Under the pieces are notes generated by a model. That model made no database searches. It was not told the origin of the DNA and saw nothing but the letters and a program-made list of their open reading frames with translations. Made by a program: the position numbers and the translations under genes. From Rubellimicrobium arenae (GTDB lineage: Bacteria; Pseudomonadota; Alphaproteobacteria; Rhodobacterales; Rhodobacteraceae): 64,000 bases of DNA. The stretch spans positions 186,001 through 250,000 of the forward strand of contig NZ_JAFMST010000005.1 in the NCBI RefSeq assembly GCF_017916275.1. The letters are read 5' to 3'. Each line of letters starts with the position of its first letter. Position 1 is the first letter of the stretch. Of this stretch, positions 44,128-52,422 are shown one piece after another.

Positions 44128-46611
44128 TCATAGGGCTGCGGGGCAGGTGAAGCCCTTGGCCAGCGCCAGTCCCGCGATGGGATTGGCCGCCGAGGGGAAG
44201 CTCAGCTCCACGAAGAGGCGTCCCGCGTCCGACCGGAGGTCGAGGAGGAAGCGTCGCCCGCCGTCACGCTCGCGCAGTCTCAGCCCGGCCGCCAGCCGCA
44301 GGAGTCCCCAAGGGCCTGCGTGGGACAGGCCTCCTTCCGAACCTCCGAACGTGACCGCGACCCCTGCGGCCGGGTCCGCGCCCGGCCAGTCCAACGTCAC
44401 CGCATCGGACGCGGCATCCACCGAAGCTGTGGCGCCGCCAAGGGCTATCTCCGCCTTGCCGCGCTCGGCCAGCGTGGCAAGGCTCAACGAGGTGCCAAGC
44501 TGCCCGGACGACCCGAAGAAGGCGAGCCGAACGGACTGGGCCTGCTCGAACATTTCGGCGCTCTGCGCGGACAGGCCCGAGAAGCGGGCCTCGGGCCTCC
44601 ACCGCCAAGGCGACGCGGTCATGTCCAGATACGGGCCGGCCTCGCCCTGGACAAAGCGATCCAGCGCCCCACCCGGTCCCAGCAGGGCCGCGAAGTCGGC
44701 GGGATCGGCGTCCTGTCCCGCCGGGTCGAAGGGAAACCTCCCCTCGGCGACGCGACGGCACAGGTCGAAGACGTCACGCTGCCACCGCTGCGTGAAGGGG
44801 TTCGCGATCTGATCCGCCCGGGGGACGGTCGTCTGGGCCAGCACATCCTCGACCACCTGGACCACGACCGGGGGGGCCTGCCGGAGGGCCGCGATGGCGG
44901 CGGCGCGGCTTTGGAAAGCCGATAGCCTCTCGCTGCGCTGGTCCTCATCGGCCTCGCGCGCGCCAAGTGCCGCGTTGAGAGCGGCGAAAAGGTCCGAGAG
45001 CCGGCCAGGGCCGCCCTGTTCGAGGAATTGGATCGTCGGCCCGAAGGCGGCGGCGATCTTCAGCTGGAGCGGCTGCGGGCGGCTCCGGTCGGGGCCGCCG
45101 ACCTCGACCCACGCGGCTCTGAGGAGCACCTCCAGCGGAGACGCCCGCCGTGCGAGAAGCCCCGACACGCGGACCGCCGTGGCCGGTCGATCCAGCGGCC
45201 TCACGCGCAGGTCAGCCAGGAAGCCGTTCCATGCCCTCAGTGTTTCCTCCTGGAGCCTGGCCATGACGAGATCCGCCGGCTCCGGCGTCGTCCCGGGTTC
45301 GGAGTTGAACATCCGCCGCGCTTCGGCCCGGGCCGTTGCGACCGCTGCGGCGGCGGCTCCGGACCCCGCCAGATCCCAGCCGGCTGCCGTGTAGAGGCCG
45401 GGGATCGGCGTTCCGATCGGCAGGCCGGACCTGCGGACCGCGATCTCGTCCAGTCCTGGCACCTCGGACGTGGGACGCCAGGGTGGGAGCCCGGCCATCG
45501 CCGAGGATCGGGCCAGTTCGATCCAGGCGCGATCCGTTTCGCTGGCCTCGGCGGCAAATCCCCGCGCCTGCGCCAGCAGCTCGCCATCAACGGGCGCGAG
45601 GGGCTGCGTCGGGGCGACAAGGCGGCCCACATGCGGCACGAGGTCCTGAAGCTCCGGCAGCAGATCCGAGCGATCCGCGAGCCAGCCCTGCAGGTAGGCT
45701 GGATTCCAATCGGCCGCCCCTGACAGGATGTCCCAGGCCCGCAGAGTGTCATAAAGCGCGACGCTGTCCCCTTCTTGGGCGAGGACTCGGCCGATGGCGC
45801 GGCCCAGGGCCGGCGGAAGGTGCTGCCCGATCGCCTGGGACTGCCTCGCGTGAATGGCCGTGGCCGCATCGAACCCCAGTGGGCCGGCGAACAGATGGAT
45901 CGGGGCTCTGGCCAGCGACCGGTCCGCATCGTCCACGGCGGCCGCAAGGCGGTCGAGCCGCGCGCCCAGGTCCGGGATCTCCCCCGGGCGGTCCAGCCCG
46001 ATAAGCAGCGCCTCGGCTGCAAAGGCCCGGGCCGTTTCCCGGTGGAACCGCCATTCCGCCTGGACCATCCAGCCCAGCACGAGAAGGAGGAAGCCCAGCA
46101 CGGCTCCGACAAGGAGGCCGGCCCACCCGTCGGAGGCGCTGCCCTTGCCGGCCTCATCGCCAGGTTCGGCCAGATCGCGGCACGAGCGCAGGAACGCCGC
46201 CAGGGCGGCGAGGCTCGGACCAGCGGCCTCGGCCCGCGCGACGAAGTCCCGGAGACGAGCCTCGGACATCTCCTCGCCTTCGAATAGCAGCCGGTGCGCG
46301 CCCGCGCCCCACTCCCGCCAGGGAAGGCCCGGGTTCGCGCGGGCGCGCCTGTCGATGACAAAGCCCAGCGCCAGCCGGGCCGGCGGGATCGCGACGGCGG
46401 GGATGCCGGCCTGCTTCAACTCGTCGGCAAAGCGGTCGAGCCGGCTCCGCGCTTCTCGGAGGAGCCCGGGCGTATCCTGCCAGTCCGGCAACTCCGCCAG
46501 TTCATCCGCCAGGGCCAGCGCCGGAGCCGCAGCCCGGTCGAACGGCGCGCCTCTGCCCGAGGGCAGGGCGTCGCCGGTTGAATCAGATCTGGCCTTCCGC
46601 AGCCCAGGCAC
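44128..46611 (-). CDS. Second TssM-like (IcmF-related) protein lacking the GTPase domain
   Basis: The 827-residue protein has a cytoplasmic N-terminal helical region (about residues 20-170; LALGFVIDRRARANPGLPWRE weakly recalls DotU), one membrane helix (GLLVGAVLGFLLLVLGWMVQ, about 180) and a long periplasmic part. The periplasmic part parallels the tssM product: ETLRAWNGFLADLRVRPLD aligns with LYEQDYIAQWDGFLRDIRLA, PYLDMTASPWRWRP with PYVDTTTRPWRWRA, and both end in GFxCP. There is no Walker motif. It could be an extra membrane-complex subunit or a species-specific partner of the M15 peptidase just upstream. The GTG at 46611 (GAGGAG upstream) overlaps that gene by 29 bp; the frame is open further. 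Confidence 0.82.
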   Translation of the reverse strand: MPGLRKARSDSTGDALPSGRGAPFDRAAAPALALADELAELPDWQDTPGLLREARSRLDRFADELKQAGIPAVAIPPARLALGFVIDRRARANPGLPWREWGAGAHRLLFEGEEMSEARLRDFVARAEAAGPSLAALAAFLRSCRDLAEPGDEAGKGSASDGWAGLLVGAVLGFLLLVLGWMVQAEWRFHRETARAFAAEALLIGLDRPGEIPDLGARLDRLAAAVDDADRSLARAPIHLFAGPLGFDAATAIHARQSQAIGQHLPPALGRAIGRVLAQEGDSVALYDTLRAWDILSGAADWNPAYLQGWLADRSDLLPELQDLVPHVGRLVAPTQPLAPVDGELLAQARGFAAEASETDRAWIELARSSAMAGLPPWRPTSEVPGLDEIAVRRSGLPIGTPIPGLYTAAGWDLAGSGAAAAAVATARAEARRMFNSEPGTTPEPADLVMARLQEETLRAWNGFLADLRVRPLDRPATAVRVSGLLARRASPLEVLLRAAWVEVGGPDRSRPQPLQLKIAAAFGPTIQFLEQGGPGRLSDLFAALNAALGAREADEDQRSERLSAFQSRAAAIAALRQAPPVVVQVVEDVLAQTTVPRADQIANPFTQRWQRDVFDLCRRVAEGRFPFDPAGQDADPADFAALLGPGGALDRFVQGEAGPYLDMTASPWRWRPEARFSGLSAQSAEMFEQAQSVRLAFFGSSGQLGTSLSLATLAERGKAEIALGGATASVDAASDAVTLDWPGADPAAGVAVTFGGSEGGLSHAGPWGLLRLAAGLRLRERDGGRRFLLDLRSDAGRLFVELSFPSAANPIAGLALAKGFTCPAAL

Positions 46612-47482
46612 GGAGCGTCTCCTCTCCCACCTCGAAATGCATCGAATCCTCCCGTCCGTAGGTGGCCCCCCAGAACCAGCCCTCCTCGTTGAAGTATTCG
46701 GCCAGAAGGACCAGCCCGAGCTGCGTCCCGCCGTCGGCAAAGCCGTCGAGTTCCCCGGCCAGCGTGAGGTCGATGGCCGTGCCCCAGGAATGGTTCGAGA
46801 TCGAACTGGTCGAACCCCGGATGAACCGCGCGCACAGGGCCCCCGCGGTCCCGAGCTTTGCGTAAATATCGGGTTCGTTGGCCTGGAGGCGGGTCAGCAC
46901 GCGCTCCAGGCTGTCCAGGGCCGGGCGCAGCATCGTCACCTGGATGGGGCCGACCTGCCGGGTATCGAGAAGGGACCTGAGCCGAGGATTGGTGACCGGC
47001 TGGCAATCCGTTCCGTAGCTGTCCCGTGGCTGGCCCAGGATCTCGATCATCGTGCGGTTCCGTGGCTGGGTGATGCCCTTGTTGAAGCGCTGCTTGGCAA
47101 GCAGCATCACCTCTGTCGGCTGCTGGGTTTCCTGTGGCGCCTCGAAGTCCTCGCCTCCTCCGGCCTCGGGGTCGATCACCTGGCCTGCATCGACCGGGCC
47201 GGCCGGGGCGGCAGGCGCGGTGGACAAAGGCGGCGGGCGGTTCGCCAGCACGGTCAGGTCGTCGCGCAGCCGCGCCACATCGGCCCTGGCCTCCGCGAGA
47301 TCCTCGCCGAGGTCCCGCGCCCTGCGATCGGAGTCCGCCAGCGCCTGCTCGATGCGGCTGAGCCGGAGGTCCGTGGTGGCGTCCGCGGTATCGAGGAGAG
47401 AGGTGACCACCGCAAAGGCGATGGCAGCGGCCACCAGCCCGATCGCGATGACGGTCGCACCGGCCAGGCTGCCGCGCCGCAT
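46583..47482 (-). CDS. Membrane-anchored M15-type peptidoglycan peptidase in T6SS locus
   Basis: The 299-residue protein has an N-terminal signal anchor (AGATVIAIGLVAAAIAFAVV), a coiled coil (about 35-80, RLSRIEQALADSDRRARDLG), a Pro/Gly linker and a C-terminal Peptidase_M15-like zinc domain. Zinc ligands are visible in ISNHSWGTAIDLTLAG (His...Asp) and DSMHFEVG (His). M15 enzymes are D-Ala-D-Ala carboxypeptidases or L,D-/endolysin-type endopeptidases. In Acinetobacter the T6SS-linked peptidoglycan hydrolase TagX opens the wall for machine assembly; this protein may do the same. A secreted effector is less likely because of the anchor and the lack of an immunity gene. GGAGGG precedes the ATG; it lies 2 bp after pppA. 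Confidence 0.82.
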   Translation of the reverse strand: MRRGSLAGATVIAIGLVAAAIAFAVVTSLLDTADATTDLRLSRIEQALADSDRRARDLGEDLAEARADVARLRDDLTVLANRPPPLSTAPAAPAGPVDAGQVIDPEAGGGEDFEAPQETQQPTEVMLLAKQRFNKGITQPRNRTMIEILGQPRDSYGTDCQPVTNPRLRSLLDTRQVGPIQVTMLRPALDSLERVLTRLQANEPDIYAKLGTAGALCARFIRGSTSSISNHSWGTAIDLTLAGELDGFADGGTQLGLVLLAEYFNEEGWFWGATYGREDSMHFEVGEETLRAWAAEGQI

Positions 47483-47484
47483 TC

Positions 47485-48249
47485 TCAGCCCTCCGGGATG
47501 TGGATGGCGATCACGGACACGTTGTCCGGCGCTCCGGCTTCCAGGGCTTCGATCAGGAGCTGGCGGCAGGCGTCCTGAGGCGAGGGCGCCGCGGCGAGTG
47601 CCTGCCCGATGCGCTGGTCGTACAGGCAGCCCGTCAGGCCGTCACTGCACAGCACCAGCCAATCCCCTGGCAGGAGGCGCACGCGCGTCAGGTCCAGATC
47701 CACGTCATCCGCCCCGCCAATGGCCCGTGTGACGACATGGGACTCGGGATGGAGGCTCGCCTGATCGGGGGTCAGATCGCCGTGGTCGAGGAGATCCTGG
47801 ATCACGGTGTGGTCGTGGGTCAGCAGGCGAAGCCCGCCCCGGCGGAACAGGTAGGCCCGACTGTCGCCGACCCAGGCGACATGGGCGACCAGATGGCTGA
47901 TCGCCGCCGCGACGACGGTGGCGCCCATGGAGGTGGAACCGAGCACGCGCCCGCGTTCGCGGACCATGCGGTTGGCCCGTCGGAGAGCGGCCAGCAGGAC
48001 CTCGCCGAGGCCCAGTTCCAACTCGGCATCGCTGATGTCGGCAAGGCAGTCGATTACGATGTCCGAGGCCACGTCGCCATGCCCGTGTCCCCCCATCCCG
48101 TCCGACACCGCCCACAGAAGGCCTGTTGGATCGGTCAGGATGGAATCCTCGTTTCGGGATCGTACCCGGCCACGGTGCGTGAGACCTGCCCCCTCGGGAC
48201 GCGGAGCCGGGGCACCGCCCAGGGGAACCCTGGTCACGGGCGCGATCAT
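47485..48249 (-). CDS. pppA: T6SS PP2C-type Ser/Thr phosphatase
   Basis: The 254-residue protein has the PP2C metal-binding motifs in order: RSRNEDS, VSDGMGGHGHGDVAS, AWVGDSRAYLF, LVLCSDGLTG and GAPDNVSVIAI. It is a Stp1/PppA-like phosphatase expected to dephosphorylate the FHA protein and damp T6SS assembly, opposing PpkA. The ATG at 48249 is preferred; a TTG six codons upstream is also open, and neither has a strong ribosome site. It heads the minus-strand operon pppA-M15-TssM-like-vgrG and is divergent from the OmpA-family gene. Confidence 0.92.
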   Translation of the reverse strand: MIAPVTRVPLGGAPAPRPEGAGLTHRGRVRSRNEDSILTDPTGLLWAVSDGMGGHGHGDVASDIVIDCLADISDAELELGLGEVLLAALRRANRMVRERGRVLGSTSMGATVVAAAISHLVAHVAWVGDSRAYLFRRGGLRLLTHDHTVIQDLLDHGDLTPDQASLHPESHVVTRAIGGADDVDLDLTRVRLLPGDWLVLCSDGLTGCLYDQRIGQALAAAPSPQDACRQLLIEALEAGAPDNVSVIAIHIPEG

Positions 48250-48339
48250 GACGGCAGCCGCCTGCAAGACGTGTCCCCGTGATCAGGCATGCGAGGTCCC
48301 GCCAGGGTTGTGAATTGCCTTGACGGCGAGCATACCTTA

Positions 48340-48354
48340 ACCTTGGGTCAAGGT
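48340..48354. promoter_or_regulatory. Inverted repeat ACCTTG-ggt-CAAGGT in divergent T6SS promoter region
   Basis: ACCTTGGGTCAAGGT at 48340-48354 is a 6-bp perfect inverted repeat with a 3-bp centre. It lies in the 136-bp gap between divergent pppA and the OmpA-family gene and is flanked by the most AT-rich DNA there. It is a candidate binding site for a dimeric regulator of this end of the T6SS locus. Which protein would bind is unknown. Confidence 0.4.
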
Positions 48355-48385
48355 AATCCGTTTCTTGTAGCCGACCGGGTGCGAC

Positions 48386-49177
48386 ATGCGTCTTCCTTTC
48401 GGCCTCCTGCTCTGCCTCCTGATCGTTCCACCGGTGCCCGTCCTCGCGCAGGAGATGACCGACGAGGAGCTCCTCGACCTCTTCACGCGGCAGCGGGACG
48501 CCTTCCAGTCCGCCCGGCAGGGTGGGTTGGGCATGGCCCGGGGCCTGGAGCTCGTGACCGTCGACGACCTTTCGACCAGTCCGGACCTTGCGACCTCCGA
48601 AACAGTCCAGGACGACGTCGCGCCAGCCGTCCAGGACCAGCTCATGCAGCCCGCCGATCCTGATGCGTCCGACCAGCAACTCGCAGGGCGCGGTTCGGAC
48701 CGCAGCCGCCATCCGGCCACGGCGGGCGCGGAGGGACTGGCCCAACCCGCAGGGTCGGATGCCTTGGGAACCACCGTAACCGCTGCCGCCAACCCTTCGA
48801 TGGCAACGCCGGGAACCGTCGTGTTCGGCCAGCTCGACGAAAGCCTCCAGGTCAACGTGCGGGTGACCTTCGCCTTCGATTCCGCCGTGCTGGCCGAGGA
48901 TCAGCTGCCCAAGCTCGACCAGCTCTGCCATGTGATGAAGGACAGCGGCATCAACCTGTTCCGGATCGTGGGCCATACCGACGCGGCCGGCAGCGCGGAG
49001 TACAACGAGAAGCTGTCGCTGCTCCGCGCCGAGGAGGTGCGACGCTACTTCATCGGCCAGTGCGGGATGACCGCCGATCGCCTCGAAGCCGTCGGACTCG
49101 GAGAGCGGTTCCTCTTCGAGCCCTCGGATCCCCGGGCGGGAGCCAACCGGCGGGTGGAGTTCCAGGCGCTCAGCTGA
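48386..49177 (+). CDS. OmpA-family peptidoglycan-binding protein at the T6SS edge
   Basis: The 263-residue protein has a signal peptide (PFGLLLCLLIVPPVPVLAQ), a low-complexity Asp/Ala/Gln-rich spacer (about residues 40-145) and a C-terminal OmpA-like domain (NVRVTFAFDSAVLAEDQLPK, FRIVGHTDAAGSAEYNEKLS, RAGANRRVEFQ) with the Asp and Arg that bind diaminopimelate. The domain would tether it to the cell wall. It is divergent from pppA, the outermost gene of the T6SS locus, so it may be a T6SS accessory anchor, although TssL here already has an OmpA domain. A function in general envelope stability is equally possible. Confidence 0.85.
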   Translation: MRLPFGLLLCLLIVPPVPVLAQEMTDEELLDLFTRQRDAFQSARQGGLGMARGLELVTVDDLSTSPDLATSETVQDDVAPAVQDQLMQPADPDASDQQLAGRGSDRSRHPATAGAEGLAQPAGSDALGTTVTAAANPSMATPGTVVFGQLDESLQVNVRVTFAFDSAVLAEDQLPKLDQLCHVMKDSGINLFRIVGHTDAAGSAEYNEKLSLLRAEEVRRYFIGQCGMTADRLEAVGLGERFLFEPSDPRAGANRRVEFQALS

Positions 49178-49310
49178 TGGCGCGAGGGGCTGTTGCGCCT
49201 GATCCGCAGGTGCCTGGGCTGGAGACCGGGACCCATGCTAGGACATCCTGTGTTGGGCGTTCCTTCGGCAACGCCGTGCCGCAGGTCCGGACGACACCCG
49301 CCGTGTTCGG

Positions 49311-50108
49311 TCAGACCTTGTCCAACCGAGCCTGGAAGGCGCTCAGTTCGTCCTCCTTCATGCGCACGAGGTGCTTGTCCTCCGGATAGGCGCCCGTCTC
49401 GACATCCGCGATGAACTCCCGGAAGGCGGACACCCGTTCGCGCTGGAGACGGTCGAACTCCGCCGAGAAGTCCCGGTAGACCTTGGAGTGCCGAGGCATA
49501 TGCCCGCAGTTCGTCCGCAGGATATCCTCCGCGAACAGGTACTGCGCATTGCAGCCCGGCCCCGAGCCCATGGACCAGAGCAGGATCTCCACGCGTCGGC
49601 TGATCTCGGTCGCCACCTCGACGGGGACGACCTCGATCTCGACCGCAAAGGCACCCGCGTCCTGGTAGGCCCTCACCTCGTCGTACATCCGCAGCGCCTC
49701 GTCGGCGGTCTTGCCCACGGCCTTGAAGCCGCCGGTCCAGGTCGCGCGGGACGGGACCAGGCCGACATGGCCCACCACCGGGATGTGCTCGCGCGCGAGG
49801 AAGGCCACGGTGTCGAGGCTGCCGGAACAGTAGATGGCGTCGGCTCCTGCCTGCATCATCTGCCCGGACCAGCGGAGGTAATCCTCCTTCGTGCCGGCCT
49901 CCAGATGCGTCTTGCCGGTCATGGAAAAGATGGATGGGGCCACATCTCGGTACCGTGGATCGGTGAGCAGCTCGGGCGGGACCGAGGCCACGTCGATGCC
50001 CGCCTCCTCGGCGGCCTGGGCTTCGTCGAGGCTGAAGTAGCGCAGCATGGTCAGCTGCCGTTGTCCCTTCAGCGCACGCAGGTCGGCTACGGTCGGCTTC
50101 TTTCGCAT
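49311..50108 (-). CDS. Divergent PanB-like (ketopantoate hydroxymethyltransferase family) protein
   Basis: The 265-residue protein is clearly PanB-like in its C-terminal two thirds: PVVGHVGLVPSRATWTGGFK, DAGAFAVEIEVVPVEVATEI (with the catalytic-type Glu) and SMGSGPGCNAQYLFAEDILR. PanB makes ketopantoate for coenzyme A. The N-terminal third has drifted: where PanB has the metal-binding GDS motif there is VPPELLTDP, and the other metal-binding acidic motifs are not found. It is therefore probably not a housekeeping PanB. Its place at the end of the sugar ABC operon suggests an aldol-type step on a sugar-derived keto acid. GAGG precedes the ATG; it lies 122 bp after the epimerase-like gene. Confidence 0.78.
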   Translation of the reverse strand: MRKKPTVADLRALKGQRQLTMLRYFSLDEAQAAEEAGIDVASVPPELLTDPRYRDVAPSIFSMTGKTHLEAGTKEDYLRWSGQMMQAGADAIYCSGSLDTVAFLAREHIPVVGHVGLVPSRATWTGGFKAVGKTADEALRMYDEVRAYQDAGAFAVEIEVVPVEVATEISRRVEILLWSMGSGPGCNAQYLFAEDILRTNCGHMPRHSKVYRDFSAEFDRLQRERVSAFREFIADVETGAYPEDKHLVRMKEDELSAFQARLDKV

Positions 50109-50230
50109 TCATATCCTCAATGGTAGTCACGCCGGTCCCCGTTCGGGACTGGCCTGGTGAAAGTCGAGGCGATCCGTGGATCAGCCCGACAGCGCTGGAT
50201 GGCCCGGCAGCAGGGCAGCTGGAGCCGTCG

Positions 50231-51427
50231 TCATGACGCTCCGCCATCCTGCGCGCCCCTGAGCGGCCCGAAGCGGCCCGACGGCTCGGGGAAGTCCTCC
50301 TGCGGCTGCATGGCGATGGCCGAGATCCGCGCCTCGGCGTCGGAGAGCGCCGCAGCCCCATCGAGCACGCGGACCCGCAACTCGTAGGAGCGTTCCTCCA
50401 AGGGACCGAGCCAGATCATCTCGCCCCGGTCGCGCGCGGCGTTGTCGCCCAGGACGTGATGGGTCGAGGGTTCGATCCCCAAAGCATAGCTGCCGGCCTG
50501 GAAGTTTTGCCACTCGTAGGCGCAGGGAAGCTGGTCCTTGCGGGTGGCCACCTCGACCCCGAGGCCCAGCCGGTCGTTGACCAGGGCGACCGGCACCCGG
50601 CCATCGCCGTCGGCGGCCATCTCGTGCTGCCAGACCTGCTCGACGAAGTCGAGCGCCGGGGCCGGCGCGCGGCGGTAGCCCACGCCCTGGGCCTGGTAGC
50701 GGGGGCCGGAATGGGCGGCCCAGATCACCTCGCGGATCGGCGCAAGGTAGCGCGCGCCGTCCTCCAGCAGCGGATGGCCCAGGTTGACGTGGTAGAAGAA
50801 CATGTGCGGCGTCCGCAGGAAGCCCTGGTTCACCACGCGGTCCTGCACGCGGATCTCGTCGCCGCCCAGGTCGGCCTCGATCCGGCGATGAAGATGGAGG
50901 TTCTCGCCGAACACGGCGGACTGGGCTACGATGCCTTCGACCCACAGGACGCAGCGATCCCCTTCCCATCGCTCGCCGTAGCCGGTCAGGCGGGCGGGGA
51001 TCGACGTGATGCGGCCATGAAGGACGTGCTTCACCGTTTTCTTCCCGGGATAGTTGTAATTGTCGGCCGGAACCTCGTCGGGCCCGAGGATGTGGTCCAG
51101 GCCGCAGGTCACCAGGAACCCTGTGAACGACCGGGCGAAGGCCAAGCCCTGCTCGCCTTCCACCTCGTGCAACCCGGGGTGGCGGAGGCCGGTCGGGGAA
51201 TGCCAGCCGATCGACCGGCCCTTGTGCTCGACCTCCACGATGTCCATGGCCCGGTCGACCGCGACCGTGAACCGCAGGCCCGAGCCGGTGCGGAACTCGA
51301 GCAGACGCACGCCACGCTCGGGGCCATCGCCCAGGGTGACCAGGCGCACGCCTCCGAAGGCCGACAGCGACCCGGCATGGGCCGCCACGTCGCGGCGGGA
51401 AAGGGTGCGTCCGAAAAGCTCAGGCAT
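50231..51427 (-). CDS. DUF4432-type aldose 1-epimerase-like protein
   Basis: The 398-residue protein resembles the DUF4432/galactose-mutarotase-like beta-sandwich group: FRTGSGLRFTVAVDRAMDIV, GRSIGWHSPTGLRHP, ARSFTGFLVTCGLDHILGPD with GLDHI-type residues, and a late GLGVEVATRKDQLPCAYEW segment. Such proteins often sit in carbohydrate operons and are thought to interconvert anomers or act on modified sugars. The ATG at 51427 (MPELFGRT) is chosen; the 30 codons upstream lack homology and a ribosome site. It is the middle of the catabolic gene set behind the ABC genes. The exact substrate is unknown. Confidence 0.8.
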   Translation of the reverse strand: MPELFGRTLSRRDVAAHAGSLSAFGGVRLVTLGDGPERGVRLLEFRTGSGLRFTVAVDRAMDIVEVEHKGRSIGWHSPTGLRHPGLHEVEGEQGLAFARSFTGFLVTCGLDHILGPDEVPADNYNYPGKKTVKHVLHGRITSIPARLTGYGERWEGDRCVLWVEGIVAQSAVFGENLHLHRRIEADLGGDEIRVQDRVVNQGFLRTPHMFFYHVNLGHPLLEDGARYLAPIREVIWAAHSGPRYQAQGVGYRRAPAPALDFVEQVWQHEMAADGDGRVPVALVNDRLGLGVEVATRKDQLPCAYEWQNFQAGSYALGIEPSTHHVLGDNAARDRGEMIWLGPLEERSYELRVRVLDGAAALSDAEARISAIAMQPQEDFPEPSGRFGPLRGAQDGGAS

Positions 51428-51485
51428 GTCAGTCTTGTCCTGTCGTCGGGGCAGGGCCGCCCGACATGCGGGCGGCCCTGGAAGG

Positions 51486-52397
51486 TCAGAGGCCGTTGGC
51501 CCGCATCTTGTCTTCAAGGAACTTCTTGGAACGGGGCACGTCGGCCTCGTCCAGATGCTCGATGATGATCGGGATGTTCGGGTGCTTCTCGCTCAGCCGC
51601 CTCAGGTACAGGTCGTAGTTGAGGACGCCCATCCCTGGCGCATCGAGGGCGATGGCCCCCACGCCCCGGAACGTGTGCGAGGCCAGGGCGTCGTCGTCGC
51701 CGATGTCGGCGTGCTTTTCGCTGCTGTCCTGGGCGCGGGCCACGTCCTTGGCATGGGCGATTTTGATCTTGTCGGCCAGCGTGTCGAAGACCTGGTTCAG
51801 CACCTTGTCCATGTGGTCGATGTTGTGGTCCTCGAAGTAGTTCGTGGGATCCATCAACAGGCCCAGGCCGGGATGATCGACCTGGGCGAACATGCGGACC
51901 GTTTCCTCGACCGAGCCCACGACGTTGTTCACGTAGGTTTCCAGCAGGAACATCGACCCGTGGTCATAGGCCTCCTGCGCGAGCTCGGCGATCACCTTGC
52001 GGCAGGTCTCGAACCCTTCCTCGGTCCGGTTCTTGGGATCCGACATCCACTCGGATTCGGTGTTGAAGGTGCCGGTCTCGGAGATGACGTAGGGCGTGCC
52101 GAACAGCCGGGCGTTGCGGATGATCTCCTTCAGGCGCTCGACGTTCTGCTTCCGATGATCCTCGTCCGGGTGGATGATGTTGGTGTAGCCCGAGATGCAG
52201 CTGATCGGCAGGTCGTTGTCGCGGAAGGTGTCGCGCACGCGCTTGGCCTTGTCCGCGGTGATCTGGCCGTGGCTCAGGTCGATGTCCTTGAAGTGCAGGT
52301 CGAGCTGGACGGTGTTGAACCCGTGGCTCCGGATGCGCTTCGCGGTCTCCTCCAGGCCATACGGGAAATAGCCCGTGAAGATCCCCGTTTGCATCAT
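51486..52397 (-). CDS. Sugar phosphate isomerase/epimerase-type TIM-barrel protein
   Basis: The 303-residue protein matches the AP endonuclease family 2/xylose isomerase-like TIM barrel (PF01261): GIFTGYFPYGLEETAKRIRS, FNTVQLDLHFKDIDL, ISCISGYTNIIHPDEDHRK, FLLETYVNNVVGSVEETVRM, GLLMDPTNYFE with the metal-type Asp/Glu, and KIAHAKDVA. These enzymes isomerise or epimerise keto-sugars or dehydrate inosose-like rings. It is often paired, as here, with a Gfo/Idh/MocA dehydrogenase next door. GGGGAGG precedes the double ATG. The precise sugar cannot be named. Confidence 0.85.
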   Translation of the reverse strand: MMQTGIFTGYFPYGLEETAKRIRSHGFNTVQLDLHFKDIDLSHGQITADKAKRVRDTFRDNDLPISCISGYTNIIHPDEDHRKQNVERLKEIIRNARLFGTPYVISETGTFNTESEWMSDPKNRTEEGFETCRKVIAELAQEAYDHGSMFLLETYVNNVVGSVEETVRMFAQVDHPGLGLLMDPTNYFEDHNIDHMDKVLNQVFDTLADKIKIAHAKDVARAQDSSEKHADIGDDDALASHTFRGVGAIALDAPGMGVLNYDLYLRRLSEKHPNIPIIIEHLDEADVPRSKKFLEDKMRANGL

Positions 52398-52422
52398 GAT
52401 GTCGTTCCTCCCCTATCAGGTC

